A stretch of 64,000 nt of DNA from Phycisphaeraceae bacterium (GTDB lineage: Bacteria; Planctomycetota; Phycisphaerae; Phycisphaerales; UBA1924). The translations under genes were made by a program, and so were the position numbers. Below, piece after piece: positions 33,815 through 42,205 of the stretch (within the stretch, counting starts at the first letter, position 1; each line of letters begins with the position of its first letter). Under the pieces are notes generated by a model. It did not search any database. It had not been told where the DNA came from and saw only the letters and a program-made list of their open reading frames with translations. The stretch is taken from the NCBI GenBank assembly GCA_020639235.1, contig JACKHC010000001.1, positions 1,736,001 to 1,800,000 on the forward strand, written 5' to 3'.

Positions 33815-34297
33815 CTATCTGTCCTGATGTTCCTCGACATACTCGATGGCCAGGCGAAGACTGTTGGTGTCTTTGATCCAGCGGGTGCTGCCGTGCTCGG
33901 TCCAGACCTGAGTTTCTATAAAGCGGTCGTCGTGCTCGCGGAGTCGGCGCGTCGACCACGCTTTAAACTCGCTCATCGCGCGTTCGGGTGGCGTGTCATT
34001 GTCACACCGGACGACCACATGCACATGGTTTGATCGCGCATTCAATGCGAGCAGCGTCCAGCCGCGGTGCTCGCAATGGTCGCGGATGGTGCGGTCCGCG
34101 ACTTCGCGATCTTGAGGTGTGAGGGTGACTGGTTCGCCCTTCATGCGGGCGGTGTTGACGAGGACCCGCACTTCGGATGGTCGTGCGGTATCTGTGCCCG
34201 GATGTTGGTGTTCCCGGTCAATCGATCCGCGTTCGTCGCCTCGGTGCCATGTGCCATAGCAGGTCCATGTGAGGAAATAGGCGAGGACTTGACTCAT
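33815..34297 (-). CDS. REP-associated tyrosine transposase (RAYT, Y1_Tnp)
   Basis: 160 residues from ATG 34297; a GTG at 34306 is in frame. MSQVLAYFLTWTCYGTWHRG is the characteristic start of the planctomycete RAYT group. The HUH motif is NHVHVVV and the later helix FKAWSTRRLREHDDRFIE and WTEHGSTRW match the family; the nucleophilic tyrosine is expected in the second helix and was not placed with certainty. RAYTs are single-copy, domesticated relatives of IS200/IS605 TnpA and act on REP hairpins. Two inverted hairpins flank the gene exactly. No tnpB is present. Confidence 0.85.
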   Translation of the reverse strand: MSQVLAYFLTWTCYGTWHRGDERGSIDREHQHPGTDTARPSEVRVLVNTARMKGEPVTLTPQDREVADRTIRDHCEHRGWTLLALNARSNHVHVVVRCDNDTPPERAMSEFKAWSTRRLREHDDRFIETQVWTEHGSTRWIKDTNSLRLAIEYVEEHQDR

Positions 34298-34328
34298 TGT
34301 CGGCACGATACACGAACGCGATCACTGA

Positions 34329-34355
34329 CGGGGCACTCGCTCGCGCTTCGTGCTC
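34329..34355 (-). repeat. RAYT-flanking REP-like hairpin, right copy
   Basis: Inverted relative to the left copy: 25 of 27 bases are identical after reverse complementing. The two changes turn stem pair C:G into A:T (GCAC with GTGC), so the hairpin is kept. It lies 31 bases upstream of the RAYT start codon. Confidence 0.8.
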
Positions 34356-34439
34356 GCAGGCAACTGCTCCATCTGGAATACAATCGAACACTCGGTGACA
34401 CTTTGGCGAGTAGGAAGAACATGCGTGGAGCAAGTCGGG

Positions 34440-34874
34440 CTAGTGATAAGTATCCACACACCAGTCCACGCCGAGGCGTCCCAATTTTTCCGACAGACTC
34501 GGTGATAAGGAGTACGCGATATTGAAGCTATCGGAGCGAATCGAGGTCGTCAGGTATACCTCCGATTCAACGAGCAGTTGTCGAATGATCGAATGGCGTT
34601 CTAAGAGATATTCGACGAGCGCCTCCAAACTTGTGACATGCTCTCTTTGATTCATCCATTCGGTATCGCCCGATCCGTCGTACCACTTTGTGCTCCAGAT
34701 GTTGACCGCATACTTGCGATGTTTCGATCGCGGGACAGACTCCCCCTTGATCCCGATCATGCGCGGCTGTAAACCGAGCTTGTGCGTGATCGTGTTCGGA
34801 TGGCAAGTAAACCGGCGGACTGTGAGTGTGTGGCGGACTTTCCACTTGAAGTCAGAAGTGGCGCCGTCTTCCAT
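34440..34874 (-). CDS. DUF4279 protein
   Basis: 144 residues from ATG 34874. The family pattern is visible: RRFTCHPNTITHKLGLQPRM, the aromatic NIWSTKWY region, LEALVEYLLERHSIIRQLL, and the end LSEKLGRLGVDWCVDTYH. DUF4279 proteins are small and sometimes appear as immunity-like neighbours; function is unknown. The ATG overlaps the stop of the mutase gene by one base (TGATG), so the two are coupled, but the lower GC content suggests a separate origin. Confidence 0.75.
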   Translation of the reverse strand: MEDGATSDFKWKVRHTLTVRRFTCHPNTITHKLGLQPRMIGIKGESVPRSKHRKYAVNIWSTKWYDGSGDTEWMNQREHVTSLEALVEYLLERHSIIRQLLVESEVYLTTSIRSDSFNIAYSLSPSLSEKLGRLGVDWCVDTYH

Positions 34875-36652
34875 CACCACTCCGGCCCACCACCATACCT
34901 GCCGTAGATGTCGGCCAGGGCCTGGACCATTTCGCCGAGTGTGCAGTTGTTCTCGGCGCCCTCGATCAGCGCGGGCATGGTGTTCTTGTCGTTGCGGGCG
35001 GCGTCGCGGATCGCGTCGAGCGCATGCTTGACCTTCGCGGGGTCGCGGTCCTTCTTGAACTTCGCGAGTCGGTCGCACTGGTCGATCTCGACCTGGTGCG
35101 GGATCTCGAGGATGTCCACCTGGCGCTTCTCGTCGGGCTCGACATACTCGTTGACGCCGACGATGACGCGGTCGCCGGCTTCCATCTCTTCGGAGAAGCG
35201 GTAGGAGGCCTCGGCGATGGCGCGGCGAAAGTAACCCTTGTGGATGCCGTTGACGGCGCCGCGGCCGTAGGTGCGGCGGGGCGCGTAGGCGGGGTGGTCC
35301 TCGAGTTTGACATCGTTGCCGACCGACTTGGTCTGGGCGCGCCAGTCGGTGTACTCGCCCATGATGTCGATCTCGTGCATGAAATTGAGGGCTTCACGCT
35401 CCATGGTGTCGGTGAGGGTTTCGACGAACCATGAGCCGCCCAGCGGATCGGTGACGCGGGTGACGCCGGTCTCGTGCGCGAGGATCTGCTGGGTGCGGAG
35501 CGCGATCTTGACGGCCTGCTCGGTGGGGAGGCCGAGGGTCTCGTCCATGGAGTCGGTGTGGAGGGACTGGCACCCGCCGAGGACACCGGCCATGGCCTGA
35601 TAGGCGACGCGGACGATGTTGTTGTAGGGCTGCTGCTCGGTGAGGGAGCACCCGGCGGTCTGGACATGCGTCTTCATGTAATACGAGCGCGGGTTCTTGG
35701 CGCCGTAGCGGTCCTTCATCATTCGTGCCCAGATGCGGCGGGCGGCGCGGAGCTTGCAGACTTCCTCGAAGAACTCGTTGTGCGAGTTGAAGAAGAAGGA
35801 GAGGCGCGGCGCGAAGGCGTCGATATCGAGGCCGCGCGCGACGCACGCTTCGACATACTCCATGCCGTCGCGGAGGGTGAAGGCGAGTTCCTGCGTGGCG
35901 GTGGAGCCGGCCTCGCGGATGTGGTAGCCCGAGATGGAGACGGAGTGCCAGAGCGGGACATGGTTGGTCTGGAACTCGATGGTGTCGACGACGAGTTTGA
36001 CGGACGCCTCGGGCGGGTAGATGAACTCGTTCTGCGCGTGGAACTCTTTGAGGATGTCGTTCTGGAGGGTGCCGCCGAGGGTGTCCCATGAGAAGCCGCG
36101 CCGACGGGCCATGGCGAGGTACATGGCCCAGATGACGGCGGCGGGGCCGTTGATGGTCTGGGAGACGGTGACCTGATCGAGCGGGATGTCGGCGTAGAGC
36201 CGGTCCATGTCGTCGATGGTGTCGATGGCGACGCCGCACTTGCCGACCTCGCCCGCGGAGAGCGGGTCGTCGGAGTCGCGCCCCATGAGGGTGGGCAGGT
36301 CGAAGGCGGTGGAGAGCCCGGTGTTGGCCTTGGTGGAGGTCTTGGCGGCGGAGAGGAGGTACTTGAAGCGTTTGTTGGTGTCATCGGCGGAGCCGAAGCC
36401 GGCGAACTGGCGCATCGTCCAGAGACGCGTGCGGTAGCCCTGGGGGAACAGCCCGCGCGTGAAGGGGAACTGGCCCGGCGCGGGGATGTTGGCGGCGATG
36501 TTCTGGAGGGACTCGGTGGGGGAGTCCGGGCCGTAGGAGGGATCGAGGACCAGCCCGGAGATGGTGACGGCGTGTGGGTCGAAGTTGCCGACGATGGACT
36601 CTGCGGCGGGGGCGGGGCGGGACTGGGTGTGGGACGAGGGGGTCTGCGTCAT
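34874..36652 (-). CDS. Acyl-CoA (methylmalonyl/isobutyryl-CoA type) mutase, large subunit
   Basis: 592 residues. The catalytic TIM barrel of the B12-dependent acyl-CoA mutases is complete: FPFTRGLFPQGYRTRLWTMR then QFAGFGSADDTNKRFKYLL, TGLSTAFDLPTLMGRD, VSQTINGPAAVIWAMY, KTHVQTAGCSLTEQQPYNNI, DPLGGSWFVETLTD. The PTMY substrate-loop motif of methylmalonyl-CoA mutase reads PQGY here. The C-terminal cobalamin-binding domain is missing, as in the two-subunit ICM/HCM type; no small subunit (DxHxxG) is nearby. Whether it isomerises methylmalonyl-, isobutyryl- or another acyl-CoA cannot be fixed from this sequence. Confidence 0.9.
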   Translation of the reverse strand: MTQTPSSHTQSRPAPAAESIVGNFDPHAVTISGLVLDPSYGPDSPTESLQNIAANIPAPGQFPFTRGLFPQGYRTRLWTMRQFAGFGSADDTNKRFKYLLSAAKTSTKANTGLSTAFDLPTLMGRDSDDPLSAGEVGKCGVAIDTIDDMDRLYADIPLDQVTVSQTINGPAAVIWAMYLAMARRRGFSWDTLGGTLQNDILKEFHAQNEFIYPPEASVKLVVDTIEFQTNHVPLWHSVSISGYHIREAGSTATQELAFTLRDGMEYVEACVARGLDIDAFAPRLSFFFNSHNEFFEEVCKLRAARRIWARMMKDRYGAKNPRSYYMKTHVQTAGCSLTEQQPYNNIVRVAYQAMAGVLGGCQSLHTDSMDETLGLPTEQAVKIALRTQQILAHETGVTRVTDPLGGSWFVETLTDTMEREALNFMHEIDIMGEYTDWRAQTKSVGNDVKLEDHPAYAPRRTYGRGAVNGIHKGYFRRAIAEASYRFSEEMEAGDRVIVGVNEYVEPDEKRQVDILEIPHQVEIDQCDRLAKFKKDRDPAKVKHALDAIRDAARNDKNTMPALIEGAENNCTLGEMVQALADIYGRYGGGPEW

Positions 36653-36783
36653 GGGGTAGGCCTCAGAAAATTCGGGTTCGGGGACATGATAGGGGGTCGG
36701 GGGTGGGGGAGAGGTTCATGGGTGATGGGGTGGGAAGATGGGAATTGTGGGGTGCCCGATGATGGCGCATCATTGAACTACGC

Positions 36784-37569
36784 ATGCTCGACTCACCGGT
36801 CACGGAACTGATCCTCAACATCCTCAGCATCATCGCGGTGCTGCTGGCGGTGGGTGTCGGGATCATGCTTGTGCTTCGCGGGTGGCGCTTCCGCGATAAG
36901 CAGCGCAACACGGCGCACTGTCCGCGGTGTCACACGCCGACGCCTTCGCCGGCACCTACGCTGCCAGTCACCTGCGCCAACTGCAACAAAGTCACGCGGC
37001 GCAAGCGGGAGTTGTTCAAGCCGCAGCGCCACTGGAAGTCGATCATCGGCGGCCTGGTGCTCTTCACCATCGGCACGCTCTTCATCACACTGACGATTCT
37101 CACTTTCCTTCGCCCGACTGATCCGATCATCAAGATTGAAGAGGACTCGCCGTGGCCGTGGCTCCTGTGGGGCGCGTTCTGGGTCATGATCGGCGCTCTG
37201 CTGGTGTACGGCGGGTGGCGGATGTCGGATGGGGGGCGATGGAAGGCGCACTGCCGCAAGTGCCGATACGACCTGCGCGGGCACGGGAACGCGGGTTCGG
37301 CGGCGGAGACGACGGCATTTCCCGTCACCTGCCCGGAGTGCGGGCGCGAGGCGACGAAGTACAAACACCTGTTCAAGCCGAAGAAACGCAAGCGTCTGAT
37401 CGCGCTGGGGCTGGTTTCATTGATTGCCGGATCGGCGTTGATGCTGACTCCGGAGGTTGAGGAGAAGGGTGGATGGTCGTTTGTCACGCAGGCGACGGTG
37501 TTCCTGATCGCGCTGCCGCATCTGGAGGATCCGAGATCGTGGGATCTGAACTACCTGCTTCTCGCTTAA
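36784..37569 (+). CDS. Membrane protein with two zinc ribbons
   Basis: 261 residues from ATG 36784. Four hydrophobic segments are visible: residues 8-32, 88-110, about 125-145, and about 215-235. Two ribbon-like pairs lie in between: CPRCHTP with CANCNK (residues about 46-67), and CRKCRYDLRG with CPECGRE (residues about 159-185). This CRxCxYxLRG form is common in Phycisphaerae membrane proteins, and a second example lies at 41386. No enzymatic motif is seen. The gene is divergent from the mutase. Confidence 0.7.
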   Translation: MLDSPVTELILNILSIIAVLLAVGVGIMLVLRGWRFRDKQRNTAHCPRCHTPTPSPAPTLPVTCANCNKVTRRKRELFKPQRHWKSIIGGLVLFTIGTLFITLTILTFLRPTDPIIKIEEDSPWPWLLWGAFWVMIGALLVYGGWRMSDGGRWKAHCRKCRYDLRGHGNAGSAAETTAFPVTCPECGREATKYKHLFKPKKRKRLIALGLVSLIAGSALMLTPEVEEKGGWSFVTQATVFLIALPHLEDPRSWDLNYLLLA

Positions 37570-37695
37570 AAAACATATCATATTTGCCTTCCACGCCTAC
37601 AAGAGTTGGAGGAATTGGAAAGCTGCCCGGGCCGCGTATACAAGTGTCAATATCCGCAGAGCAAAGTGAACTCAGGGTGAGCGTGACCGAGACGA
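37570..37695. other. AT-richer intergenic region
   Basis: Visibly lower GC than its surroundings and without a gene, hairpin or promoter that can be supported. It joins the SUMF1-like gene in a low-GC stretch running to about 38.7 kb. Confidence 0.4.
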
Positions 37696-38703
37696 CTATC
37701 TTGTGATCCATCTGTTTCTTCTTCTTGAATATGCCACAACAGCAATCAACACTGGTAGTGTTGAAGGAGTTGGCACCGCACTAGCAATCCGAAAACCTTG
37801 CCCACCATTACTTGGCCACTGCGTAGTTAGCCAGTCGAGTCGATCAAGAAACTCGGGCAACCCGCTGGTTTGCGCCGAGTCCGGCAAGAAGCGACGACCT
37901 CCGCCGCTATCCGACGAGGTCCATTCTTGCAATCCTCCCGAGGCATCGAGGAGCCCCAAGGGCGACTCGGACCACGGGTACGAGCCCACATATGACGGCC
38001 CTTGGGTCGCGACCGTACCCGCGTCGGTTTCTCCGCCATTCTCGGGCAGCCCTGGAATGAGAGGTTCGTTTCCCCCGTCCGGGTAAAGCCAGTATCCCTC
38101 CTGCCCGGGTCCGTAGCGATTCGGGTCGTAGTGGTTAGCTTTCGTCCATTCGTCGATCGTCGGAATCCAGTACTTCGATCCGGAGTTACGCACACTCTGA
38201 TCGTTAAAAGTGCCGTCAGGGTTCTGTGTGAAAGTGGATGTGTCATAGACACCGTTCTCGAACGATGCCCGGTCACTTCCCTTTCCGTTGTGCAACCAGT
38301 TCACGAAGCGGGCCGCGTACCGGAACGACATGTCCGCCGGATACTGCAATGCCACATCTGCCGGAGGATAAAGGTTTCCCTCAAAGTCCCGAAGGATCCA
38401 GCCGCTTGTAAAAGCCTGGCTGGAGTCATCCGTGTACAGCGCATATGCCTGCACGAACTCCCACCACATCCCAACCGTGACGGGCGTTTCCATGATTCGG
38501 TATTCGTAGTCGACGCTGCCGTAGTTGGCCCCCAAAGGCGCTTCCTTGGAGGTCGGCAACCGGTTCCCGGCGTGCCCGATCGTCACAAAGTTCATGCCGT
38601 AGTCAGGGGGGGCGGAGGGGCTCCCCGCCGATGCGACTCCACCGGCGGTCAAGGTTGCCGCGATGGTCAGGCCGATCGAAAACGATTTGATTCGGGCGTT
38701 CAT
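37696..38703 (-). CDS. SUMF1/EgtB-like exported protein with PEP-CTERM-like tail
   Basis: 335 residues from ATG 38703, with GGAG eight bases upstream; METL at 38715 is upstream and less likely. A signal peptide covers residues about 1-27. The formylglycine-generating-enzyme fold is recognised by YRIMETPVTVGMWWEFVQAY, MSFRYAARFVNWLHNGKGS, YWIPTIDEWTKANHYDPN, YWLYPDGGNEPLIPG, LGLLDASGGLQEW and the final GFRIAS. The tail is VPTPS, hydrophobic TLPVLIAVVAYS, then RRRNR, a sorting signal. The FGE cysteines are not obvious, so sulfatase activation is not claimed. Confidence 0.8.
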   Translation of the reverse strand: MNARIKSFSIGLTIAATLTAGGVASAGSPSAPPDYGMNFVTIGHAGNRLPTSKEAPLGANYGSVDYEYRIMETPVTVGMWWEFVQAYALYTDDSSQAFTSGWILRDFEGNLYPPADVALQYPADMSFRYAARFVNWLHNGKGSDRASFENGVYDTSTFTQNPDGTFNDQSVRNSGSKYWIPTIDEWTKANHYDPNRYGPGQEGYWLYPDGGNEPLIPGLPENGGETDAGTVATQGPSYVGSYPWSESPLGLLDASGGLQEWTSSDSGGGRRFLPDSAQTSGLPEFLDRLDWLTTQWPSNGGQGFRIASAVPTPSTLPVLIAVVAYSRRRNRWITR

Positions 38704-38853
38704 GAGCGTCTCCATTCTCGCATGTCATCAGTTCTCGTCTATCGGCCCAAGAGATGAGTTCGGCGGAAATGTGCGGCGTTGATCTCAGACCGAGGCGGAC
38801 ACGGCGCTCCCGCTGGCTTTACCGCCCATCTTCGCAAAGTTAAGATTGCCGGG

Positions 38854-40104
38854 ATGGACCTCGTTCAGGCATTCGAGGCGCTCGGGATCGCGCTGGCGTC
38901 GGGGATGCTCGTCGGCATCCAGCGCGAGCGGGGCGGTGAAGCGCTCGCGGGCATCCGGACCTTCCCGCTGATCGCGCTGGTCGGCGCGATGTCGGCGATG
39001 CTGCACACAGAGCTGGGGGCGTGGCCGATCGTGGTGGCGGGGCTGGGCGTGATCGCGTCGATGGTGATGGGGAACATCTTCAATCACACGGAAGAGTCGC
39101 CCAAGCCGGGGATCACGACGGAGGTCGCGATTCTCGTGACATTCCTCGTGGGCGTGATGTTGGGGACGGGGATGCGTGAGATTCCGGTTGCGATCGCGGC
39201 GGTGACGGCGTTGCTCCTGCACGCGAAGAAGACGCTGCACCGGATGGTGGATCGCATGGGCGACCACGATGTGATGGCGATTCTGCAGTTCGCGGTGATT
39301 ACTTTCGTGGTGCTGCCGATTCTGCCGGACCGGACGATGGGGCCACTGGGGGTGCTGAATCCGCGTGAGATCTGGCTGATGGTGGTGCTGGTGGTGGGGT
39401 TGTCACTGGCGGGGTATGTGGCGTACCGGTTGCTCGGGGAGCGTCACGGCAACGCGGTGGCGGGTTTGCTCGGCGGGTTGATCTCGTCCACGGCGACGAC
39501 GGTGGCGTTTGCCAAGCGTGAGCGGGACGGGGTTGTGGGCGCTTGGGCCGCGGCCGTGGCGATCACGCTGGCGTCGAGCATCGCGTTCATCCGGGTGATC
39601 GTTGAGATCGGCGTGGTGGCGCCGGAGGTGGCCAAGGACTTCGCGGTGCCGTTCGCGATGATGTTCGGGATGTTGTTCGTGCTCGGCGCTGTGATGCTGT
39701 TCAAGGTGCGCGGCAAGCCGGTGGGGGACAATGTGCTGCAGCAGAAGAATCCATCGGAACTGAAGGCGGCGATTCTGTTCGGCGCGATGTACGCGGTTGT
39801 GCTGCTGGCGGTGGCAGCGGCGAACAAGTGGGCGGGCAACGAGGGTGTGTACGCGGTGGCGGCGTTCTCTGGCCTGACGGACATGGACGCGATCACACTC
39901 TCGACGGCGCGGAATATCCGGTCCGGGGATGTGACGCGCGAGGTGGGCGGGCGCGCGATTCTGCTGGCGTCGATGGCGAACCTGGTGTTCAAGGGCGGGT
40001 TCGTGGTGATGCTGGGGCGCCGGGATCTGGCGATGATCGTCGCGACGGTCTTCGGCGCAACCATGCTGCTTGGTGCTGGGCTGATGTTCTTCTGGGCGTG
40101 GTGA
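38854..40104 (+). CDS. MgtC/SapB-DUF4010 multi-pass membrane protein
   Basis: 416 residues from ATG 38854 with GGG just upstream. The N-terminal 150 residues are an MgtC/SapB domain (ALASGMLVGIQRERGGEALA, IRTFPLIALVGAMSAML); the rest is DUF4010 (GLSLAGYVAYRLLGERHGNA, LLGGLISSTATTVAFAKR, AAFSGLTDMDAITLSTARN). About 12-13 transmembrane helices are expected. MgtC proteins help survival at low magnesium, and the DUF4010 fusion is common but not biochemically defined. It is convergent with serA (eight bases apart). Confidence 0.88.
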   Translation: MDLVQAFEALGIALASGMLVGIQRERGGEALAGIRTFPLIALVGAMSAMLHTELGAWPIVVAGLGVIASMVMGNIFNHTEESPKPGITTEVAILVTFLVGVMLGTGMREIPVAIAAVTALLLHAKKTLHRMVDRMGDHDVMAILQFAVITFVVLPILPDRTMGPLGVLNPREIWLMVVLVVGLSLAGYVAYRLLGERHGNAVAGLLGGLISSTATTVAFAKRERDGVVGAWAAAVAITLASSIAFIRVIVEIGVVAPEVAKDFAVPFAMMFGMLFVLGAVMLFKVRGKPVGDNVLQQKNPSELKAAILFGAMYAVVLLAVAAANKWAGNEGVYAVAAFSGLTDMDAITLSTARNIRSGDVTREVGGRAILLASMANLVFKGGFVVMLGRRDLAMIVATVFGATMLLGAGLMFFWAW

Positions 40105-40112
40105 GGGCCGAC

Positions 40113-41339
40113 TCAGAAGAGCGTTCGCACGCGGATGGTCTCTGGGATGGCGCGGAGGCCCTCGACGATTTCGTCCTCGTGCGACGATGACACATCGAGG
40201 ATGACATACGAGTGCTGCGGGTTCGATTGCAGGAACTCGGCGGCGATGTTGACGCCGGTCTGCGCGATCAGGGCGTGAATCTTGCTCAGCACGCCGGGGA
40301 CGTTGCGGTGGAAGTGCAGGATGCGCCGGTGATCGGAGTGGAGGCGCGGGAGATCGACCTCGGGGACATTGACGGCGGTGGTGGTCGAGCCGTTGTTCAT
40401 GAAGCGTGAGAGTTTGACGGCGACTTCCTCGGCGATGTTGCGCTGGGCTTCGAGCGTTGAGCCGCCGACATGGGGCGTGAGGATGACATTGGGCAGCCCC
40501 TGGAGCGGCGTGGTGAAAGTCGCGTTGCCGGCGGCGGGTTCTTCCGGGAAGACATCGACGGCCGCGCCGGCGAGACGCCCGGCGCGGATGGCGTCGGCGA
40601 GGGCGTCGAGGTCGACGACGGAGCCGCGCGCGTTATTGATGAGGAAGGCGTCGGGCTTCATGAGCGCGAGTTCGCGCGGGCCGATGAGATTCCTTGTCGC
40701 GCCGGTCTCGGGGACATGGATGGTGATGGCGTCGGACTCGGCGAGGAGTTTGTTGAGGTCACGGACCTGCTCGGCGTTGCCCAGTGGGAGGCGTTCGGAG
40801 GTGTCGTAATAGGCGACGCGCATGCCGAGCGACTCGGCGAGCACGCTGACCTGCGAGCCGATTCGCCCGTAGCCGATGATGCCCAGCGTGCGTCCACGGA
40901 CCTCGTGCGCGCCGGAGGCGGACTTGTTCCACATTCCGGCGTGGAGTTCGGAGGATCGCTGGAAGAGGCGGCGGTTGAGCGCGATGATCTCGCAGATGGT
41001 TTTCTCGGCGACGGAGCGGGTGTTGGAGAAGGGAGCGTTGAAGACGGCGACGCCGTGATCGGCGGCGGCGCGGAGATCGACCTGGTTGGTGCCGATGCAG
41101 AAGCAGCCGACGGCCCAGAGGTGGGCCGAGCGTTCGAAGAAGTCGCGGTCGAGAGTGGTCTTGGAGCGGATGCCGACCATGTGGGCCCCGGCCGCGAGAT
41201 CGGCGAGTTCGGTGCCGGTCGCGGCGCCGGTGTGCGTCTGGATGGTGTAGCCCTCGGCGGAGAGGAGTTCCTGCGCGCGCGGGTGGATCCCCTCGAAGAG
41301 GGCGACTTTGATCTTGTGCAGCGGGTATGAAGTGTTCAT
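40113..41339 (-). CDS. serA: D-3-phosphoglycerate dehydrogenase (E. coli-type, with ACT)
   Basis: 408 residues. It catalyses the first step of serine synthesis. The dinucleotide site is GRTLGIIGYGRIGSQVSVLA; catalytic residues fall in FLINNARGSVVDLDALADA (Arg), VDVFPEEPA (Glu) and LTPHVGGSTLEAQ (His). The C-terminal ACT domain (FHRNVPGVLSKIHALIAQTG) is present, and the 408-residue length fits the E. coli type, which is feedback-inhibited by serine. It is divergent from the membrane protein gene at 41386. Confidence 0.95.
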   Translation of the reverse strand: MNTSYPLHKIKVALFEGIHPRAQELLSAEGYTIQTHTGAATGTELADLAAGAHMVGIRSKTTLDRDFFERSAHLWAVGCFCIGTNQVDLRAAADHGVAVFNAPFSNTRSVAEKTICEIIALNRRLFQRSSELHAGMWNKSASGAHEVRGRTLGIIGYGRIGSQVSVLAESLGMRVAYYDTSERLPLGNAEQVRDLNKLLAESDAITIHVPETGATRNLIGPRELALMKPDAFLINNARGSVVDLDALADAIRAGRLAGAAVDVFPEEPAAGNATFTTPLQGLPNVILTPHVGGSTLEAQRNIAEEVAVKLSRFMNNGSTTTAVNVPEVDLPRLHSDHRRILHFHRNVPGVLSKIHALIAQTGVNIAAEFLQSNPQHSYVILDVSSSHEDEIVEGLRAIPETIRVRTLF

Positions 41340-41385
41340 CCTGTAGGAGAGGATATCGACCCGAACAGGGAGCGAGTGAATAGCG

Positions 41386-42204
41386 ATGGAGATTCTCGCC
41401 TGGTGGATTTACGGCTCGTTGATCCTGCTGACGCTTTTTCTGGTCGGCGGCGTCGCGCGGGTGTTCCTGCCGCCCCGATTGCCGAAGGTCCGGGAGGCGG
41501 CGTGCGCGAGCTGCAGGTACCCGGTGCGGGGGCTCGGGGACTGGAAGTGCCCGGAGTGCGGGACAGATCTTAGGGTTGGGGGGATTCTCACGCCGCGGCT
41601 TCGGCATCGTGCGCGGGCGCGGCTGGCGGGCGGGATCGTTTCGTGGGTGTTGCTGATGGGCGTGGTTGGGTTGTTCACGGCGCAGGCGACCGTGTGGCGG
41701 ATGGTGCATGAAGTGCGTACGCAGGCGGGCGTGACTCAGAAGCAGATTGCGCTCCGTTCGAGCAGCCGTCGGTACCGCGAGGTGATCATCGCGGAGTCGG
41801 TCAACAATCCGAACGACGGGAGCGATCCGACGCGCATCGTTGAGTTGTCGATCGACGGGCGGGGGACGATCGAGGTCGATCCCGAAACGATCACGAGCGA
41901 TGAGGTCATCGCGTTGTACAGCAGTCTGAACATTGATCCGGAGTCGCCTCAGACTCGGGCCGAGGCGGATGAGGTCGCGCGGATTGTGCGATCGATTGAC
42001 TCCGGCTCCGTCGCGACGAGGGGTGTCTTCTGGGGGACTTCCACGAGCATTTCGCAGCGGATGACCGGTCCGGTCAGGGTGCGCTACGACATCAACCCGT
42101 GGTTGTATGGGATCGGCGGGGGGTGGCTCGCGGTGTTTCTTGGCGGGCTGTGGTTCATGGTGTGGTGGCGGGGGCGGCAGCGGGTGAGAGCGCAAGGAGC
42201 GTGA
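41386..42204 (+). CDS. Membrane protein with zinc ribbon, paralogous in style to 36784
   Basis: 272 residues from ATG 41386. The first helix covers residues about 5-27; a zinc ribbon follows (CASCRYPVRG and CPECGTD, residues about 44-62); a second helix is near 86-106. The middle of the protein is a soluble beta-rich domain (REVIIAESVNNPNDGSDPTR and on), and the third helix lies near residues 240-262. The ribbon is the same CRxCxYxxRG form found at 36784. The function is unknown. The kelch gene starts two bases after its stop. Confidence 0.7.
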   Translation: MEILAWWIYGSLILLTLFLVGGVARVFLPPRLPKVREAACASCRYPVRGLGDWKCPECGTDLRVGGILTPRLRHRARARLAGGIVSWVLLMGVVGLFTAQATVWRMVHEVRTQAGVTQKQIALRSSSRRYREVIIAESVNNPNDGSDPTRIVELSIDGRGTIEVDPETITSDEVIALYSSLNIDPESPQTRAEADEVARIVRSIDSGSVATRGVFWGTSTSISQRMTGPVRVRYDINPWLYGIGGGWLAVFLGGLWFMVWWRGRQRVRAQGA

Positions 42205-42205
42205 G

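Noticed and set aside
33815..34306. Complete IS200/IS605 insertion sequence
   Set aside because: No tnpB and no second-end structure beyond the REP-like hairpins; the protein matches the single-copy RAYT group.
34875..35078. N-terminal extension of the DUF4279 frame
   Set aside because: It lies inside the mutase gene and is Arg/Gln-rich; the ATG at 34874 overlaps the mutase stop and fits the domain boundary.
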